From: Straminergon stramineum
Lineage: Eukaryota; Streptophyta; Bryopsida; Hypnales; Calliergonaceae
Reading direction: 5' to 3'
DNA: 64,000 bases
Assembly: GCA_963920665.1 (NCBI GenBank)
Contig: OY987268.1
Span: forward strand, 2,668,501-2,732,500
Positions 37,422-50,142 of this stretch are shown here, in pieces (position 1 is the first letter of the stretch; each line of letters begins with the position of its first letter). Under the pieces are notes generated by a model that had not been told where the DNA came from, did no database searches, and saw only the letters and a program-made list of their open reading frames with translations. A program made the position numbers and the translations under genes.

Positions 37422-39746
37422 CTTTAGTGACATTGCCAACTAATACAAAAAGACAAAGCAATGAATCAACTTCCAAAGAAAACAAGTAATAATCTCAACC
37501 TGCAAGCCAAGGGTAAGAAAGAAGGGAAACCCTTGACAATCATGGAATCCATCATTGTTATAAATTTCTTAGGGTACATTTGCACCCGGTATTTGATAAC
37601 TTTGGTTGTTAAAAGATGATACCTCTACACAAAGACAAGAAGGCCTTTTTTTTATAATACATAAATTGCGTTGCTTCAGTAGAAAGTGACTCATCACAAG
37701 TTATTCAATGTCTAGATATGCAAAACAATTTTTTATGCTATGAGGCTTTTCTTCTTGACTTGTTGGTTGGTAAAGGTCTATTCCCACTTGGGCTTACAAA
37801 GGTGCTCTTATGTTTCAGAACAAGCAATAACTTGTTATACATTTCCACTTGTAGGTTTTGCTATCCACCAAACCTACATGGCAAGTGATGTGGCATGGAC
37901 ATAAGAGCATTGTTATGACCATTAATTATTGGAAAAGTTGTAGCTAGGTAGCAAATAAGTGGTCATCAAATCTTTGAAATTGAACATTTCAGAAAATTTA
38001 GGGCATTCTTATCAACTTGAGCTCTTGATGGCCCATTAACATAAGAGTAGAGCCTCTAGATTCTGAAATTAGTGTGTTGTGGGCCAAGACATGTGGTCAT
38101 GAAAGGGAATTGAGCACCAAATTCATTAATTATGCAACATTATTTTTATATATAATTGAAGTTCATGGGTTATGAGCCTCTCAACTTTATCCAACCAAAT
38201 ATCTATCTCCTCATAATATACATTTCTTTTTGTGCAAAGTGGCAGTGAAAAATTAGTTTACCAACAAGGAATAATGACATTCCCCTTTTTATTAAGTTTG
38301 AGAAAAATCAATTGACTTACATCCATCAAGGCTTCAAATTCTCCCTTCTGAGAGTTACCACCTCAAACCCCAACACTAACACTTACATATTGGCTATAAA
38401 TGCACAATATATTTTGCGATCAAGTAGAAGACATGTTCCGTAACCTTGCCTTCACTATAAATGCTCCCAACTTTGTTCACTAATCCATCTCATATATAAT
38501 TGGTTCCAATTCCAATTGTGTATGAGAAGAAATTTGTAACATTTCAAGAGGGTGCTTAAGTAACTACAACATGTGTTATCTAAGGCCAAGTGGGAACTGA
38601 CCTTAAGACTCTAGAGAATTTAACAAATGACACATATCGTCTACGATGCCCCAAGTGTCTGAGTTGCTTCCGGAGAGAGAGACAACTAAGTGAATCAAAT
38701 GCACCACTACATAAGTTGTAGAAAGGTGAGTGACCGGAACTTCGATCTCTATTTTGTGGGTGGAATTTGCATGCTTGACTGGATTCTCAACAAGATCAAG
38801 TGTGAGTATTTGTCCAATTGCATGAGTTGTGATAGGATAGGTTTGTTGTTACTTGCTTGATTTGCAACCCCTAGGGATCTAGAACCTTGACAACACCTTC
38901 TTAATTTTAATTTTAATTTCAAATCTTTCTTTGATTCCAGCTCAAATTTGGGGCAAGCAAGCTAGTGAACTAGGATTTGGGTCAAGTTCACTGCTTTTCA
39001 AAGCTACGGTTAGTTTGGATGTACAAGTCATGTATGATTCAGTTAGATTGAATGGGACTCTAGGGGCTTTCTTTACTGTAATCGAAGCTAAAGCCGAATG
39101 ACCAATGATACAAAATTTTGAATGCAAATGGAAGGTACAAGCCCACAATCCATAGATCATGAAAGCCACAAGCACTAGGAGGACTTGCTGAAAAATGTTA
39201 CTACTACTTAATCTCCCCTTTTGAGGGGCATTAACAAACACTGGTCTTACAAATCCAAAATCTATGTTCCTAGGTGATGGAGTTCCTAATTAAGTTCATC
39301 TGTAACTCCCTTCGTTAAAATAAGAAGGTTGCCGTCTATCCAACTTACCTTCACTTTTTTTCTTATGCCAACTCAACGGTCACGTAGGATTGACATTCTT
39401 GAAAGAACGCAAGTGCGAATAGCCTTATCTAGAGTTTTCCTACTACGTGCACCTACAAGTTTGCTGCCTAACGTCAAGTGCGAACAAACCATTAATCTTT
39501 GCTTGACTCTCATTCTCATTCCTTTTTGGTGTGCGTTCTTGACTAAAACTTGGTATCATAAACATCATTTGCCAAAGTTCATAGCAATCACTCAATCTAG
39601 ATCCAAAATTGGTGAAAGAAAAAAATATCATAATATCCATCACATAAATAAAGGCAATATATAGTCACTACAAGATTTTGAGGTGGAAGGCAAGTTCAAT
39701 CACAAGTAGACAATCACCAAACCTAGAAATTCCATATTCCATATAA
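36336..39746. other. AT-rich intergenic; no gene recognised
   Basis: Besides the (TA)n tract there is no recognised feature. The frame at 38942-39241 (minus, 99 codons) contains a hydrophobic stretch (about residues 20-45) but matches nothing I know. The region around 37840-39240 is somewhat less AT-rich and may hold old gene or transposon debris. Confidence 0.4.
37377..37419. repeat. (TA)n microsatellite
   Basis: About 21 TA units without interruption, the longest pure TA tract in the window. Confidence 0.9.
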
Positions 39747-39902
39747 GGTAAACTATCCCATTCCAGACGAAATGGGAATAAGCCCATTGTGGGTTAAATT
39801 ATGTTAGTGGTGTACATTTCAAAACTTGAATGTACACTACTAACATAATTTAGCCCATAATGATCTTACTCCCATTTGGTCTAGAATGGAGTAGTTTACT
39901 TC
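39745..39902. repeat. Near-perfect hairpin, arms of about 72 bases
   Basis: The left arm (about 39747-39817) starts GTAAACTATCCCATTCCAGA and pairs with the right arm (about 39829-39899), which ends AGAATGGAGTAGTTTAC. Roughly 60 of 71 positions pair and the loop is about 10 bases (around 'tcaaaacttg'). Mismatches are scattered, as in a plant microRNA precursor or a foldback MITE. No second copy was noticed in the window. Confidence 0.75.
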
Positions 39903-40987
39903 AATCAGAAAAAGCTCATACATAGTGCACTAAGTGAAGGCCCTCAAACAACTTTTGAATTAATTTCAGTTGTTGATCTATCAATACCACCTTGTATATA
40001 TTGTCTATAAATCCCAATCAGTCACCCATAATTGACAACAATCAAGTTTTAATAAAACAATAGGCACCATAAAAGAGTATTGGTATAGTGAAAAGGTACT
40101 CCAATATTACAATCTTTCAACTTGATTTAAAGAAAAAAAATGCACCCAGATAGAAGATGATTGATGACATTTTAGGAATAAGGCTCACATAAAAGTCGGG
40201 TTTGGCCTCAAAGGCCTCAAACTCATCCATGTTCTCTCCCTTAACAATAAAGATGAATCCATCCTCTCGCATGAACTTACAAAACCATGATCAACATAAA
40301 GGAAAAAACTATAAGATATGCAAAGAAAAAACATGCTTCCAACTATTTTGACAAATTACTGAGTACTGCAAAATATTCAATAGGTATTGTAATTCACCAT
40401 TGTAGATCACTTGCAATCATGGTACATTGTGATTGACCAAGGCTTGCCTTCTTGATGAAGTTTTTCTTGTCTCTTACAAAATGAGCTCAAGATGTTGCTC
40501 ATTTGAGAAGGTTATTTGCCAACACGATTGAGACAATCCCTCACAAATGTTTCGAAAAGTTACAATTCTCTTATTTTATTTTATAAACAAAATACTTATT
40601 ACAAAATTTCAAATTGATCTTTGAACATAAGGGCAATAGTACATAGCAAAGTCCTTTGCACCCATCTATGGAAAAGCACAAGTACTAAGAAATCAAGGAC
40701 CAAATTATATTGTTCATTTGCCAAAAGCAATAGCACTTCAACTAATCTCGCACATCATACTCAGATGAAAATGTTGTACAAAGATTAGAAGGTTGCACCA
40801 CTCACAAGTTGACAAACTGTATAGACAAGCATGCTTAGAACCAAGACCATATACATGTAAAAACCTATTGCAACCCCAAAGCGTCAAATTGATAATACCA
40901 TGTCATATATCACGAAAGCACTTGCAAGGGCTACAACTCTGCACCCTCAATTTCACCCAAGCAGTTGTCTTCTCTAAAAGATGAAAC
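39903..40987. other. AT-rich intergenic; no gene recognised
   Basis: It lies below the F-box/kelch remnant and may include its former 3' region. Nothing else is recognised. Confidence 0.35.
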
Positions 40988-41634
40988 TCAGATTAAGCAA
41001 TACTTTTGTAGTGTACTCATACCATCCTCCAATAGATCTGGAGGGCTAGGAGATGCCTCTTTGTGCAATACAAACAAATGGTCTTCAATGAGCAACCAAC
41101 AATTTGGTTCCACCTTGAGTCTTGATGCAATATTGATTTCATTGAAATTATGCAGTGTTCTATCTACATAGTTGTATACATAGAGGCCATGGGGAAATCC
41201 AAAATTAAAATTGAAACCTAAATAATCCCACCCAATGATGTTGCCACGTATTGCTTTCATGACAGTCCACTCTTTTATATGGGAGTCATAGACTAGGGCA
41301 AAGAAACCTCGACCACCATTTGCAATGGAGCCCACAACGAAAACTTTATATTCCTTGTTTTTTTTGTATAGAGTGGGCTTCACCATACTTACCATTGTTC
41401 CCAAAGTGTTGGATTTTTTGGCCTCCAAACATAACAAAGAAGGGATAGCATCTTTTGTTTCATTGAAGGATTCATTACAGTGAATAACTCATGCATGTTG
41501 TCATGCCACTTCCAACTTGAAACACAACAGATTAGTCCCTCACCAGCTTTATCCAAGGAAAGAATCATGTTAGCTTCATAACCATGCCATTTATCTACTT
41601 GCACATAATAGATGTTACCAACTATCGACATCAC
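40988..41634 (-). pseudogene. F-box/kelch-type protein remnant with a frameshift
   Basis: Two frames on the minus strand share one protein-like reading. The upstream part (41634 to about 41470) reads VGNIYYVQVDKWHGYEANMILSLDK and further. The downstream part (about 41470-40988) continues one frame over with NETKDAIPSLLCLEAKKSN, then YKVFVVGSIANGGRGFFALVYDS and IKEWTVMKAIRG, and ends ...LFVLHKEASPSP... near the stop. The pattern 'KVFVVG-x-LVYDS-x-x-x-EWxV' is typical of plant F-box proteins with kelch-associated repeats. No F-box is present upstream in this stretch and a shift is needed around 41465, so this looks like a 5'-truncated pseudogene. An unspotted intron is the alternative. Confidence 0.5.
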
Positions 41635-44600
41635 ACCAAAACATGACTAAGATAGGAGAACAAACATGTTGAAATGAGCTATAATTCATGCTAAGAATGT
41701 CCGACTTTAGGGGGGATTTGAGGGAAAAGGAGGGTTGTTTCAAGGTTGTTTCCCATGCTATCTAGAAACTTTAAACGAGCCATTACTATCAGAATTTTTA
41801 AATTTAAAAAAAAAAAAAATTTTAAATTAAAAGATTTCAAAAAGTGTGAAAAAACTGAAAATTGATTTTAAAAATATTGTCAAAAATAAACATTTAAAAT
41901 ATATGAATTAATTAATATAATCTGACATAGCACAATCTTGACCATGTTAGATTGTAGATGTGGTGAGTTCCCACAATTTGGGAACTCTAGGGAACTCACG
42001 GGCTTTTTTTGCCCCAAAATCTCTTCTAATGTTAGGAAGTATGAAATCTTTTTGGAACTTGAACAATAAGATTCAGGCATTTGGAATTCAAAAACTAGGG
42101 CTAAAATACATTAACTTTGAACCATACTAAATACAAAAGACTAGTGGAATAGTAAATCAACCTTGTACAAACTGTAAAACTTAGAAGTTAGTATGAGAAT
42201 CATATGGTAGCACATCAAATCTCTCCAAAATCATAATGACTTATGTAAACAAGTATGAATTAAAAAAAAGTGTAAATAAAGTTAGATTATCCAACTTTTG
42301 GATAAAGAACCATCAAAAATTCCTAAAAGAAGATTTCCAAATGCATTTTGAATCCAAAACAAGTTGTTATCCACCAAGAATTAGATGGATGAATTATAAA
42401 TATATCAAATCCATCCAAAACAATGGTTTAATCTAATTTTTGCATGTAGATTCAAATTTTTAACTATAATACCATTTTGGAATAGGTGTGATACAATGTA
42501 ACAAAAAGATGTGTCCCAACTTTTTTCCCTCCCCCGACGCTACCAAAATACCTCAACCATTGGATCTCTCTCAAGAAAAGATTCCCCCCCTTCTCTAATG
42601 TCTTTGTTCTTAAAAAAACATTCACTATTGATTGAAAATGATCTTAGCTATTTAGTACTCTTCTATAAGATACATACACATATATGTGGACGCTTGATTC
42701 CCACCCTTGGAATTAAGCAAATACAATTGGGTTCTTGTGTAGTAAGTTGTCCTACGGGTGTTCTATATGTCAAATCCAAAATACACCTTCCAAGCAATGG
42801 ATCTTTAGTATGCAAGTTCTACTTTGAATTCCCTAATTGTAAACTTAATCTACTTCAAACAAATTAGTAATGACTTTTGGCCTTGGGATTTATCTCCCAA
42901 GTTAGGCCCACAAAGAATTAATCAAGCAAAAGCAAAAAAATAGGTTAGATTGTAGGGTATTTAATACCCTTTCCAAAATGATAAAAAACTCTTAAATCCA
43001 ACTTTCTTATGATGAGATAATTGTGGATGAAGTTTGGTTTCTAATCTAATGGTTAAAACTTCATGCATTGTTTACTTCTATTCTAACTATCAAAATCCAC
43101 TTTGAGTTTTTTGGTTATTTCCTAACTTTTATCTTCTTCCTAAGTTCTGAAATCCACTTGGTTTGGGCAACTCAAGTTGACTTTCATCCAAATCCTTCTT
43201 AATGTTGATCAGTTCTTCATCCTACTCTAACTTCTTCAATACTAACCTATTGCCTAAAGTAAAACAAGTTTTGGAACCCTGAAATTATGCTTTAAAAGAT
43301 TCTAATCCTAAATTATTTCTAAGATTCCTTCAAAAGATTCCTTTTAATTCCTTATTGTTCTAATTATGTCTTTAACTTTTATCCTATTTGTTATTTTCAG
43401 GATTAAGTAAATTCAAAAGTAATAGTCACTTAAAGTTACCTTTTGGAAAAATTTAAACACTTACACTTTCAACTTTCCTAGCAAAAGTTATCCACAAATG
43501 AAATTTGATCGATAACCAGTTCATCAAACTTCATCTATCAATTTCTTTTACCTTTTACTTTTGGAATTGACTTTTTCTTCTACTTTTAACTTTTACTTCT
43601 TCTTTAGATTCTATAATCCTTCCTTGACTCTTTTGGATGATTTCCTAACTTTTCATCCAAATTTCAACTACTTTTCATTCAAGTGTAACTTTTGGAGTTT
43701 TTGTTTATTTTTGACATTTAATGACTTTTTGGAAAGATATTGTTTTTTCCTAACTACTTTTGAGCTTAAATTCTAATTTTCTAATAGTTGTAATGGTCTG
43801 AATCTACTTCCTCACTTCTACCACTAATGTTTGTCTTTAATTGACTAAAGTTTTGTGAAAGATGGGCAATGGGAAGAAAGTATTCAAAGACTAATCTCAA
43901 ATTCCATGGGTTCGATGAATGCATTCTCTTGTTCTATTTCCATGGTTTCAACATGGTTCTTTTCAACCTCCATTTGTAATTTTGGTGGGTTTTGGTGTTG
44001 TAATTTGAACGCAATACAAGGGTCAAATTGCTTTAATTCTTCCTCCTTTGTCTTCCAACATTTCCTTCCTTCTTTAGGATGCTCTCTTGATTTTTTTTAT
44101 CTTCTAATTTCCTATTTTCTTTTCCAAGTATTTTTTCTAAGTCAAATACTAAAAAATCTAATAGAATTTAATCTCTCTATATGCGTGCTAAATAGGTTGA
44201 AAGTCAACTAAGGCTTCCAAACAAGCCTTCTAACCTTTTCCCACTTATAACTAAATTCTAGAACTTCTCTAAAGTCAAGATATTCTTTGGTTTGTCTTTT
44301 CTATTTGTCTTCTAATCTAAATTAACTATGGTTTTCAAAGTCCAATATGCTTAAGGAGTGGCTCCCTTTGCACTACTACCTCCTTCCTACAAACTTAAGT
44401 CATCAATTGACATAACCTAACTTCATTCTATAAGTTTAAGTTTCAAAGTCATGGAACTAGAGTGTAAGATTTGTGAGCTGTGGGCAACAAAATGAGTTGG
44501 ATTTGCAGTCAGAGCTTGATTTGGAGTTGAGGCGGAATTAGCCGTTAAGTAGTCAACCATGTTGACTTGGGGGAGTAGCTGGTGTGTGTGACTATTGATT

Positions 44601-47167
44601 TGACCCCCTTGAGTGGATTGGGTAACTCTTGACCCTCTCAAAACTCTAAAATTCCTTTACTCTAGATCTCTCAAAACTCTAAAATTTCCTTATGTTCAAC
44701 CCTTCTCAAATTTTGGCTTAAAGAGCTAACCATAGAATTCCAGAGATGAGAGGAAAAGGATCAAGTCTAGTGTTCAAATATCAAAAATTGAAATGACTAG
44801 TACCCTTTAAAGGCATTCAATTTCTAGTCCTTTGCACATGTATGTGCATGTGAAAACTTGGTTGATCCTAATTTAGAACTTCAATAACTATTAGCCCGAC
44901 TCCCCAAACTAATTTCCCTCCTCAAGTAGTGTATTGTGTATAGGCCCTGCCTTACCGGCCTCTACCTTATTGGCCTCGCTTGATGGTATTGTCTGGTGAT
45001 TATTGGATTGGCTAGCTAGACTTTGACTTGGCCAAGTTTTCTAGAACTTTCCCCAATTTTTGGTAATCACTCAAACACTTTGGGTCTCCGTATGGGGACC
45101 CTCAAATAAAATAAAACACGGAAAAATTATCTTAGAGAGCAAAGCTTTGCCATCCAAGGTGTTAAGCTCCAAATTTTAAGGACTGAAATTAGCCCTAGGT
45201 TCAAAGCTTCACTATACAATGGGTTTTAAGCCCCAATTTTAACACAAGAGCAATGGCAATATATTAGAGAAGGTGCCTATGGGCAAAGCTTTTGCCATAT
45301 GGTGGGTTAACACCACATTATAAGATACAAAACAAGAAATTAGTTGAAACTTAAAGTTCCAGTTAGTATGAATAACAACCAAATAGTAATGACTAGTTTG
45401 CAAGACTTTGGAGGATTGCAACAAACATCACCTCCCAAATGACTTGATGACTCACAATTGGACCATAATTTTTCTATGTCAAGGCTTCAAGGGGGATTTG
45501 CAACACAAAAATGTGTGAAATCCTCACAAAAAAAAACTTGGTAGGAAATTAAGACTTAGAACACAAAGATTGCTAGTAAATCACTTAAAAAACTTCCACA
45601 ATAGCTTAACCGTTTCCAAGGGACCCCCACATCCTTTGAAAGAGCTTCAATACATCAACAATGGGAGCTTAAACACTCCAAGATAACTTCAAAAGCAAGT
45701 GTTTTGGTCTAAGTGACCAAAAATCCAACAATGCCAATGTGTTTGGTGGAAACAAAATGCAAACGAAGAAAAGAGGTTCTTCAAAATGAAGAAAAAGGGG
45801 TGCAAAGTGAGAAGAGGGGAGGCCTTTTATACATTTTAAAGACCTCCTCCCCCCTCAAGTTATTTAATAACTACTCCTAGGAAAAACCTTTGAATTAACT
45901 TTTGAATTTCTACCCTATTGCTACAACTGCTCTAACTTTTGGAGAAATGTTCCCAATGCCAAACAGATTGCACCATTGTCTTTAGAAGACCCAAATTCGT
46001 TTCAGGGCCCCCTCACCCTTAATTCCAACCCATTTCACAAGCAAAAACTAATGTTTTGAAAAATAGTGAAAATGGTCAAAAACTCAAAACTTGGAGTTCA
46101 ACTTTTCTCAAAGTTTTGACTAGCTAGGGTCATTTAGGAGGTTTAAGAAAGTTAAAAAAAGAGTCCAAGTTGACTTCAATCAAACATCGTACACTTTAAA
46201 TATGTTGGTCAACTCATCGAGACTTTTGGAATTTTGTTAAAAATCATAGTCGCCTCTGGTTCTAGTACTTGTTGATGTCGGAACGTCTTGAAATTTGTCA
46301 AGGCACTTATCTAAGCTAAAACAAACAATCCTAATTTTTAGTGTGGTTTTAATACTGCTACCTTGGTAATTTCTATGAATTTCCAAATGTTGGTACATGC
46401 GGTTGACTTTCCATGGAGTCATCTTTTGCAATCCAGAAAATTATGAAACTTTTTGGGTAGCTTATAGGAAGCTTCCAAATGACAAGTGCAAGATTTCATG
46501 TCTATGTCACACTTTATGGTAATGGTGTCAAAATATCACGTATCGAATTAATTTCTTTGGGAAGGAATCATTCCCGTACTAGGAAATCCTCACCAATCGA
46601 CTTTGTCATTGCTCCCTTGGTGTGTTTCTAAGCTAAAAATAACTCTCTCCATCCATTGGTCGTGTAATCATCGAACTTATAGATTTTACCTACAAGGAAT
46701 AAAGTAACTTTTCTAATTCTTTGCAAATTGGATGGCAATCTCTAAGTGGGTTACCTATGTGTTTCCTAGGACCTAGGGAACTAATTCCTACATTGACTTT
46801 ATAACTCCTATAATCTAACCCTCTATCACCATTTCCTAGAGATTTAACCCACTCTAATCCAAATTAGGCATTTTTTCCTATTCTTACCAACAGGGCTTAA
46901 ACTACTCTAAAACTCTAATTGTTGTGCTAAACACCTAATTTGGACACTAAAACTTAGAAAGGAAAGTGTTTAAGGCTCTTCCCGTACTTTTAGGACTACC
47001 ACAACACATTTGTAGGGACTTCTACCAAACATGCTATAAACACTTTTTTTCGGTATATTCGACTATAAATGATACTAAATGTGAGCACATGTGGAAAAAA
47101 AACCCGAGGCCCATGTGCTAACTATGGGGCTCACAATATACAAAATACAAATATGGTATACCAAATA
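41635..47167. other. AT-rich intergenic, 5.5 kb; no gene recognised
   Basis: The frames at 42511-42867, 43855-44211 (plus) and 44423-44641 (minus) show no domains. 43100-44200 is pyrimidine-rich on the plus strand (many cttt and ttcc runs), a skew that makes long open frames likely by chance. There is a poly(A) run at about 41806-41819. Nothing marks LTRs or a reverse transcriptase. Confidence 0.4.
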
Positions 47168-47169
47168 GA

Positions 47170-47170
47170 G

Positions 47171-47235
<65 letters not shown>
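47170..47235. repeat. Compound (TA)n(GA)n microsatellite
   Basis: About 12 TA units pass directly into about 20 GA units. The two frames that read through it owe their length to the repeat. Confidence 0.9.
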
Positions 47236-47238
<3 letters not shown>

Positions 47239-47941
47239 CAAATTCAGATACATACGGGAAAATAAACCATATTGAATGCCTCCCCCAAAACTTAACAAAA
47301 ATACAAATAGGGGGGTAGGCCAATTAGGTATAGGGTGACCAGAGGGGGCATTAAATTATGGGGATGGGGACCAACAAAAAAATTAATTGAATTGAAAAAA
47401 AAATTGAATTCATTGTAATAGTTTATCACAAAGACAATGAGCTCAAAAGATGCAAGAACTAGATTAATACACAACTATGATACTATCTATGACATTATAC
47501 AACCAAAATCAACATAAAAGCTAGTTGAAGTTAAAGACCAAAGTTTTTTACCCAAAAAGTTAGCCAAAATCATAAAAACCTAACTTCTATACTTTTAATC
47601 CATCATAAGAGATACCTAAGACACTTATGAAGTAGAAACAATAGGATCTTATCCACTACTTAGAAGATCAATTGGGCAACATGGAGACACTTGAATTTAG
47701 GAAATCTCACAACAAACTAAATAAAATTTGGTTGTGCCTACTTTATCTCGAGGATGGAGATAACACACATACTAGTACATGCAAGATATTTGTTAGGAAC
47801 AATGTATTTGGATAGAGATTATGTTATATGAAAATGTAGTAAGCTGCTATATATAGGTAGAAGTCTAAAAATTTTAATTCCCAAATAAATAAAAAATTCT
47901 GAAGATTTCATGATTTTCAGAGATTCCTTGTAAAATATCCC
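47236..47941. other. AT-rich intergenic; nothing recognised
   Basis: No repeat or coding feature was recognised between the microsatellite and the next inverted-repeat element. Confidence 0.4.
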
Positions 47942-48923
47942 TTAACCCCTCACCGCCCAAGGCTTGAACAAGTTCAGAAACAACATTTCTTTTGAAGTGT
48001 TATAAATATAATTTTCACTGAGTTATAGAGATCTCAAGTTCTCAACTGTACAATATTGTAGTGCACTTGTTTTAGATGACATACACGAAATTTGGTGTCA
48101 TTTGACCATATAGATTGCAAGATTATAATGTATTAGTGTTGAAAAAGGATGCTGAATTTTTCCTAAAAATACATTTGGAGGCAAAATTCGGTTTCTAAAT
48201 TCACTTGAATGAATAAATCTTAAACTATAAAATGATTCAAAATCAGCATATAAACACATTGATGAAAAAAAATATCATTCACTTGACTCATTGTCATTGT
48301 GTCTGCAAAATGGCTTTGAAATGTCAAAAAATAGCAAGAAAAGTTGCAAAAAACACATCTAAAACTAAAGCTCCTTCTACCAAAATGCTTCTTAGTCACT
48401 CACAACTTCTTGGATTGATATGAAACTTTATACACACAAACTAGACTAGTATGCACAACTTTTCCAAGAAAAATGATTGGAAATGAACATTGTATTAAAA
48501 AGAAACAAGTTGTCAAAGTTCACTATAATCCAAAAATGTTGGAATTTTGAACTTTGAATTGCTCCCAGACATTCAAAACAACCTGGATTGATATGAAAAT
48601 TCTACCACCATAAATAGACTTTAAGGGGAACATAATCCAACAAATTTTATTGAAAACGAACTTTGTATGAAGGAGATACAAGCCCCCAAAGTTGCAGCCA
48701 TCAAATGCAGTTTGGAGAACTGAAATTGAACCTGTGAACTTCGATTGGCTTCCAAAAACTCAATAAATCTTGGATTGATCTGAAAATTTAACCACAAAAA
48801 CTAGAAGAGAGAGCTCAAATTCTCCAACAAGTTTTATTGAATTCGAACATTGGATGCAAAAGTTACAGCACTTTGAATTTGACCTGAGGACACTTTTGGT
48901 CCCCTTGGGTGGTGAGGGGTTAA
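47942..48923. mobile_element. TTAACCCCTCACC-ended element (0.98 kb)
   Basis: The left end is TTAACCCCTCACCGCCCAAG and the right end is CTTGGGTGGTGAGGGGTTAA, so 20-base terminal repeats with one mismatch. The interior differs from the 15.7/25.4/55.2/63.0-kb elements, but its left two thirds are found in reverse at 1091-1715. It contains several imperfect internal repeats ('ttggattgat.tgaaa.tt' at about 48413, 48585 and 48773). It has no credible coding frame. Confidence 0.85.
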
Positions 48924-48955
48924 TAGATAAATTTTATGAATTTTATCTATTAATA
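48921..48955. repeat. Short palindrome next to the 47.9-kb element
   Basis: TAATAGATAAA and its complement TTTATCTATTA flank a 10- to 12-base spacer directly at the right end of the element. The overlap with the terminal TTAA suggests it was a preferred insertion site or arose by insertion. Confidence 0.6.
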
Positions 48956-50142
48956 ACCATATATTACATCTAAACAATTAGATATGCCCAAATCATCATC
49001 AATAATTTTATATGATACAAATCAACTAAAAAGAATGTATATTTCAAAAAAAATCTTGTAGACTAATATTTCATATTTTTTTAATGTTTTTTGCAGCAAG
49101 ATTGAAATGGAAAATTCTAACTATGCTAAATTTTTCAAATTAAATTTTCAATTGTGTAGTAAAAATTCTACCTACTAATATTTTGAAAGCAAGAAAATCA
49201 TACAATACTTCAATGAAAAAAATTCACACAATATTTAAAGAGATGAATTTTGTAAATTTGTATGGTTAAAATATTGGATAATTAGCATACTCTACATAAG
49301 AAAATTGATTGGGTGAAATAACAATTCCAAATGGATGAGATTAATTTCTATTGTCCATCATCCCCTTTAAGGACATTCTAATCTTTAGGGATTAAATGCT
49401 AAGCAATACTTTATTTAAGGCGTTCTTGGGTTCCTTTGTTTTGAAAGCAAAAGAGCCAACACTTGTTTCATGGCAAATCCTTGATACCTTGAATGAATAA
49501 CCACAAATTGTTGCAAAAATGAAGAATTAGGCTTCTCAATTCACATCCCATTTTTGTCTTCAATTGCCAACCCATTCATTTGTCTTTCAAATCGTTTGCA
49601 AATGAAAGTAAAGAGTTTAGTGTTCATGATTGGTTCTAGTGGTATAAACTATGAAAGGGCAAGTATAATTGCATGCCTTTTTGGTCATTGGAAGAAACTT
49701 CAAATAATTTTTTCCAAGTATTGGAGCCTAAGATCATTATTCCCTAGTTCAATGTATTTGTTAGACATTGACACAAGCTTTGATATTTTTTATTTTTTGA
49801 CTCTTTGACGCTCTTTTTTCAAATTGCAAATTCATTAATTTAGTGCAAGATTTTAAATTGATGAAAAATGAAATTTGATGTCTCTCTTTTCTTCAATCAA
49901 ATCATTGAAGGTTGTACATAGCAACACAAAGCCCTACTTTTTTCTTACTCCTAAGAAAATCTTTTGCATTAATAAATCTATACTTTAGGCTTCACTATAT
50001 TAAAATTTGATCTTCCTGATTTGTAATTTAATATTGAAATGAAGATTGATTCACTCTAATCTCACTTAAATTAATCTAAAATTGCTTGAATATCTTCTTT
50101 TCTAGCAACACTATCTTTTTTGTTGTTTTCACTTTCATACGT
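48956..50142. other. AT-rich intergenic, probably includes the 3' region of the orphan gene
   Basis: No domain appears in the short plus-strand frame (49554-49808). The part next to 50143 would be the 3' untranslated region of the two-exon gene. Confidence 0.35.

Noticed and set aside
43555..44211. F/L/S-rich plus-strand frames as membrane proteins
   Set aside because: The plus strand is pyrimidine-rich here, so phenylalanine-, leucine- and serine-rich frames arise by composition.
47069..47323. Frames through the TA/GA microsatellite (both strands)
   Set aside because: Their length comes from the dinucleotide repeat, which has no stops in these frames.
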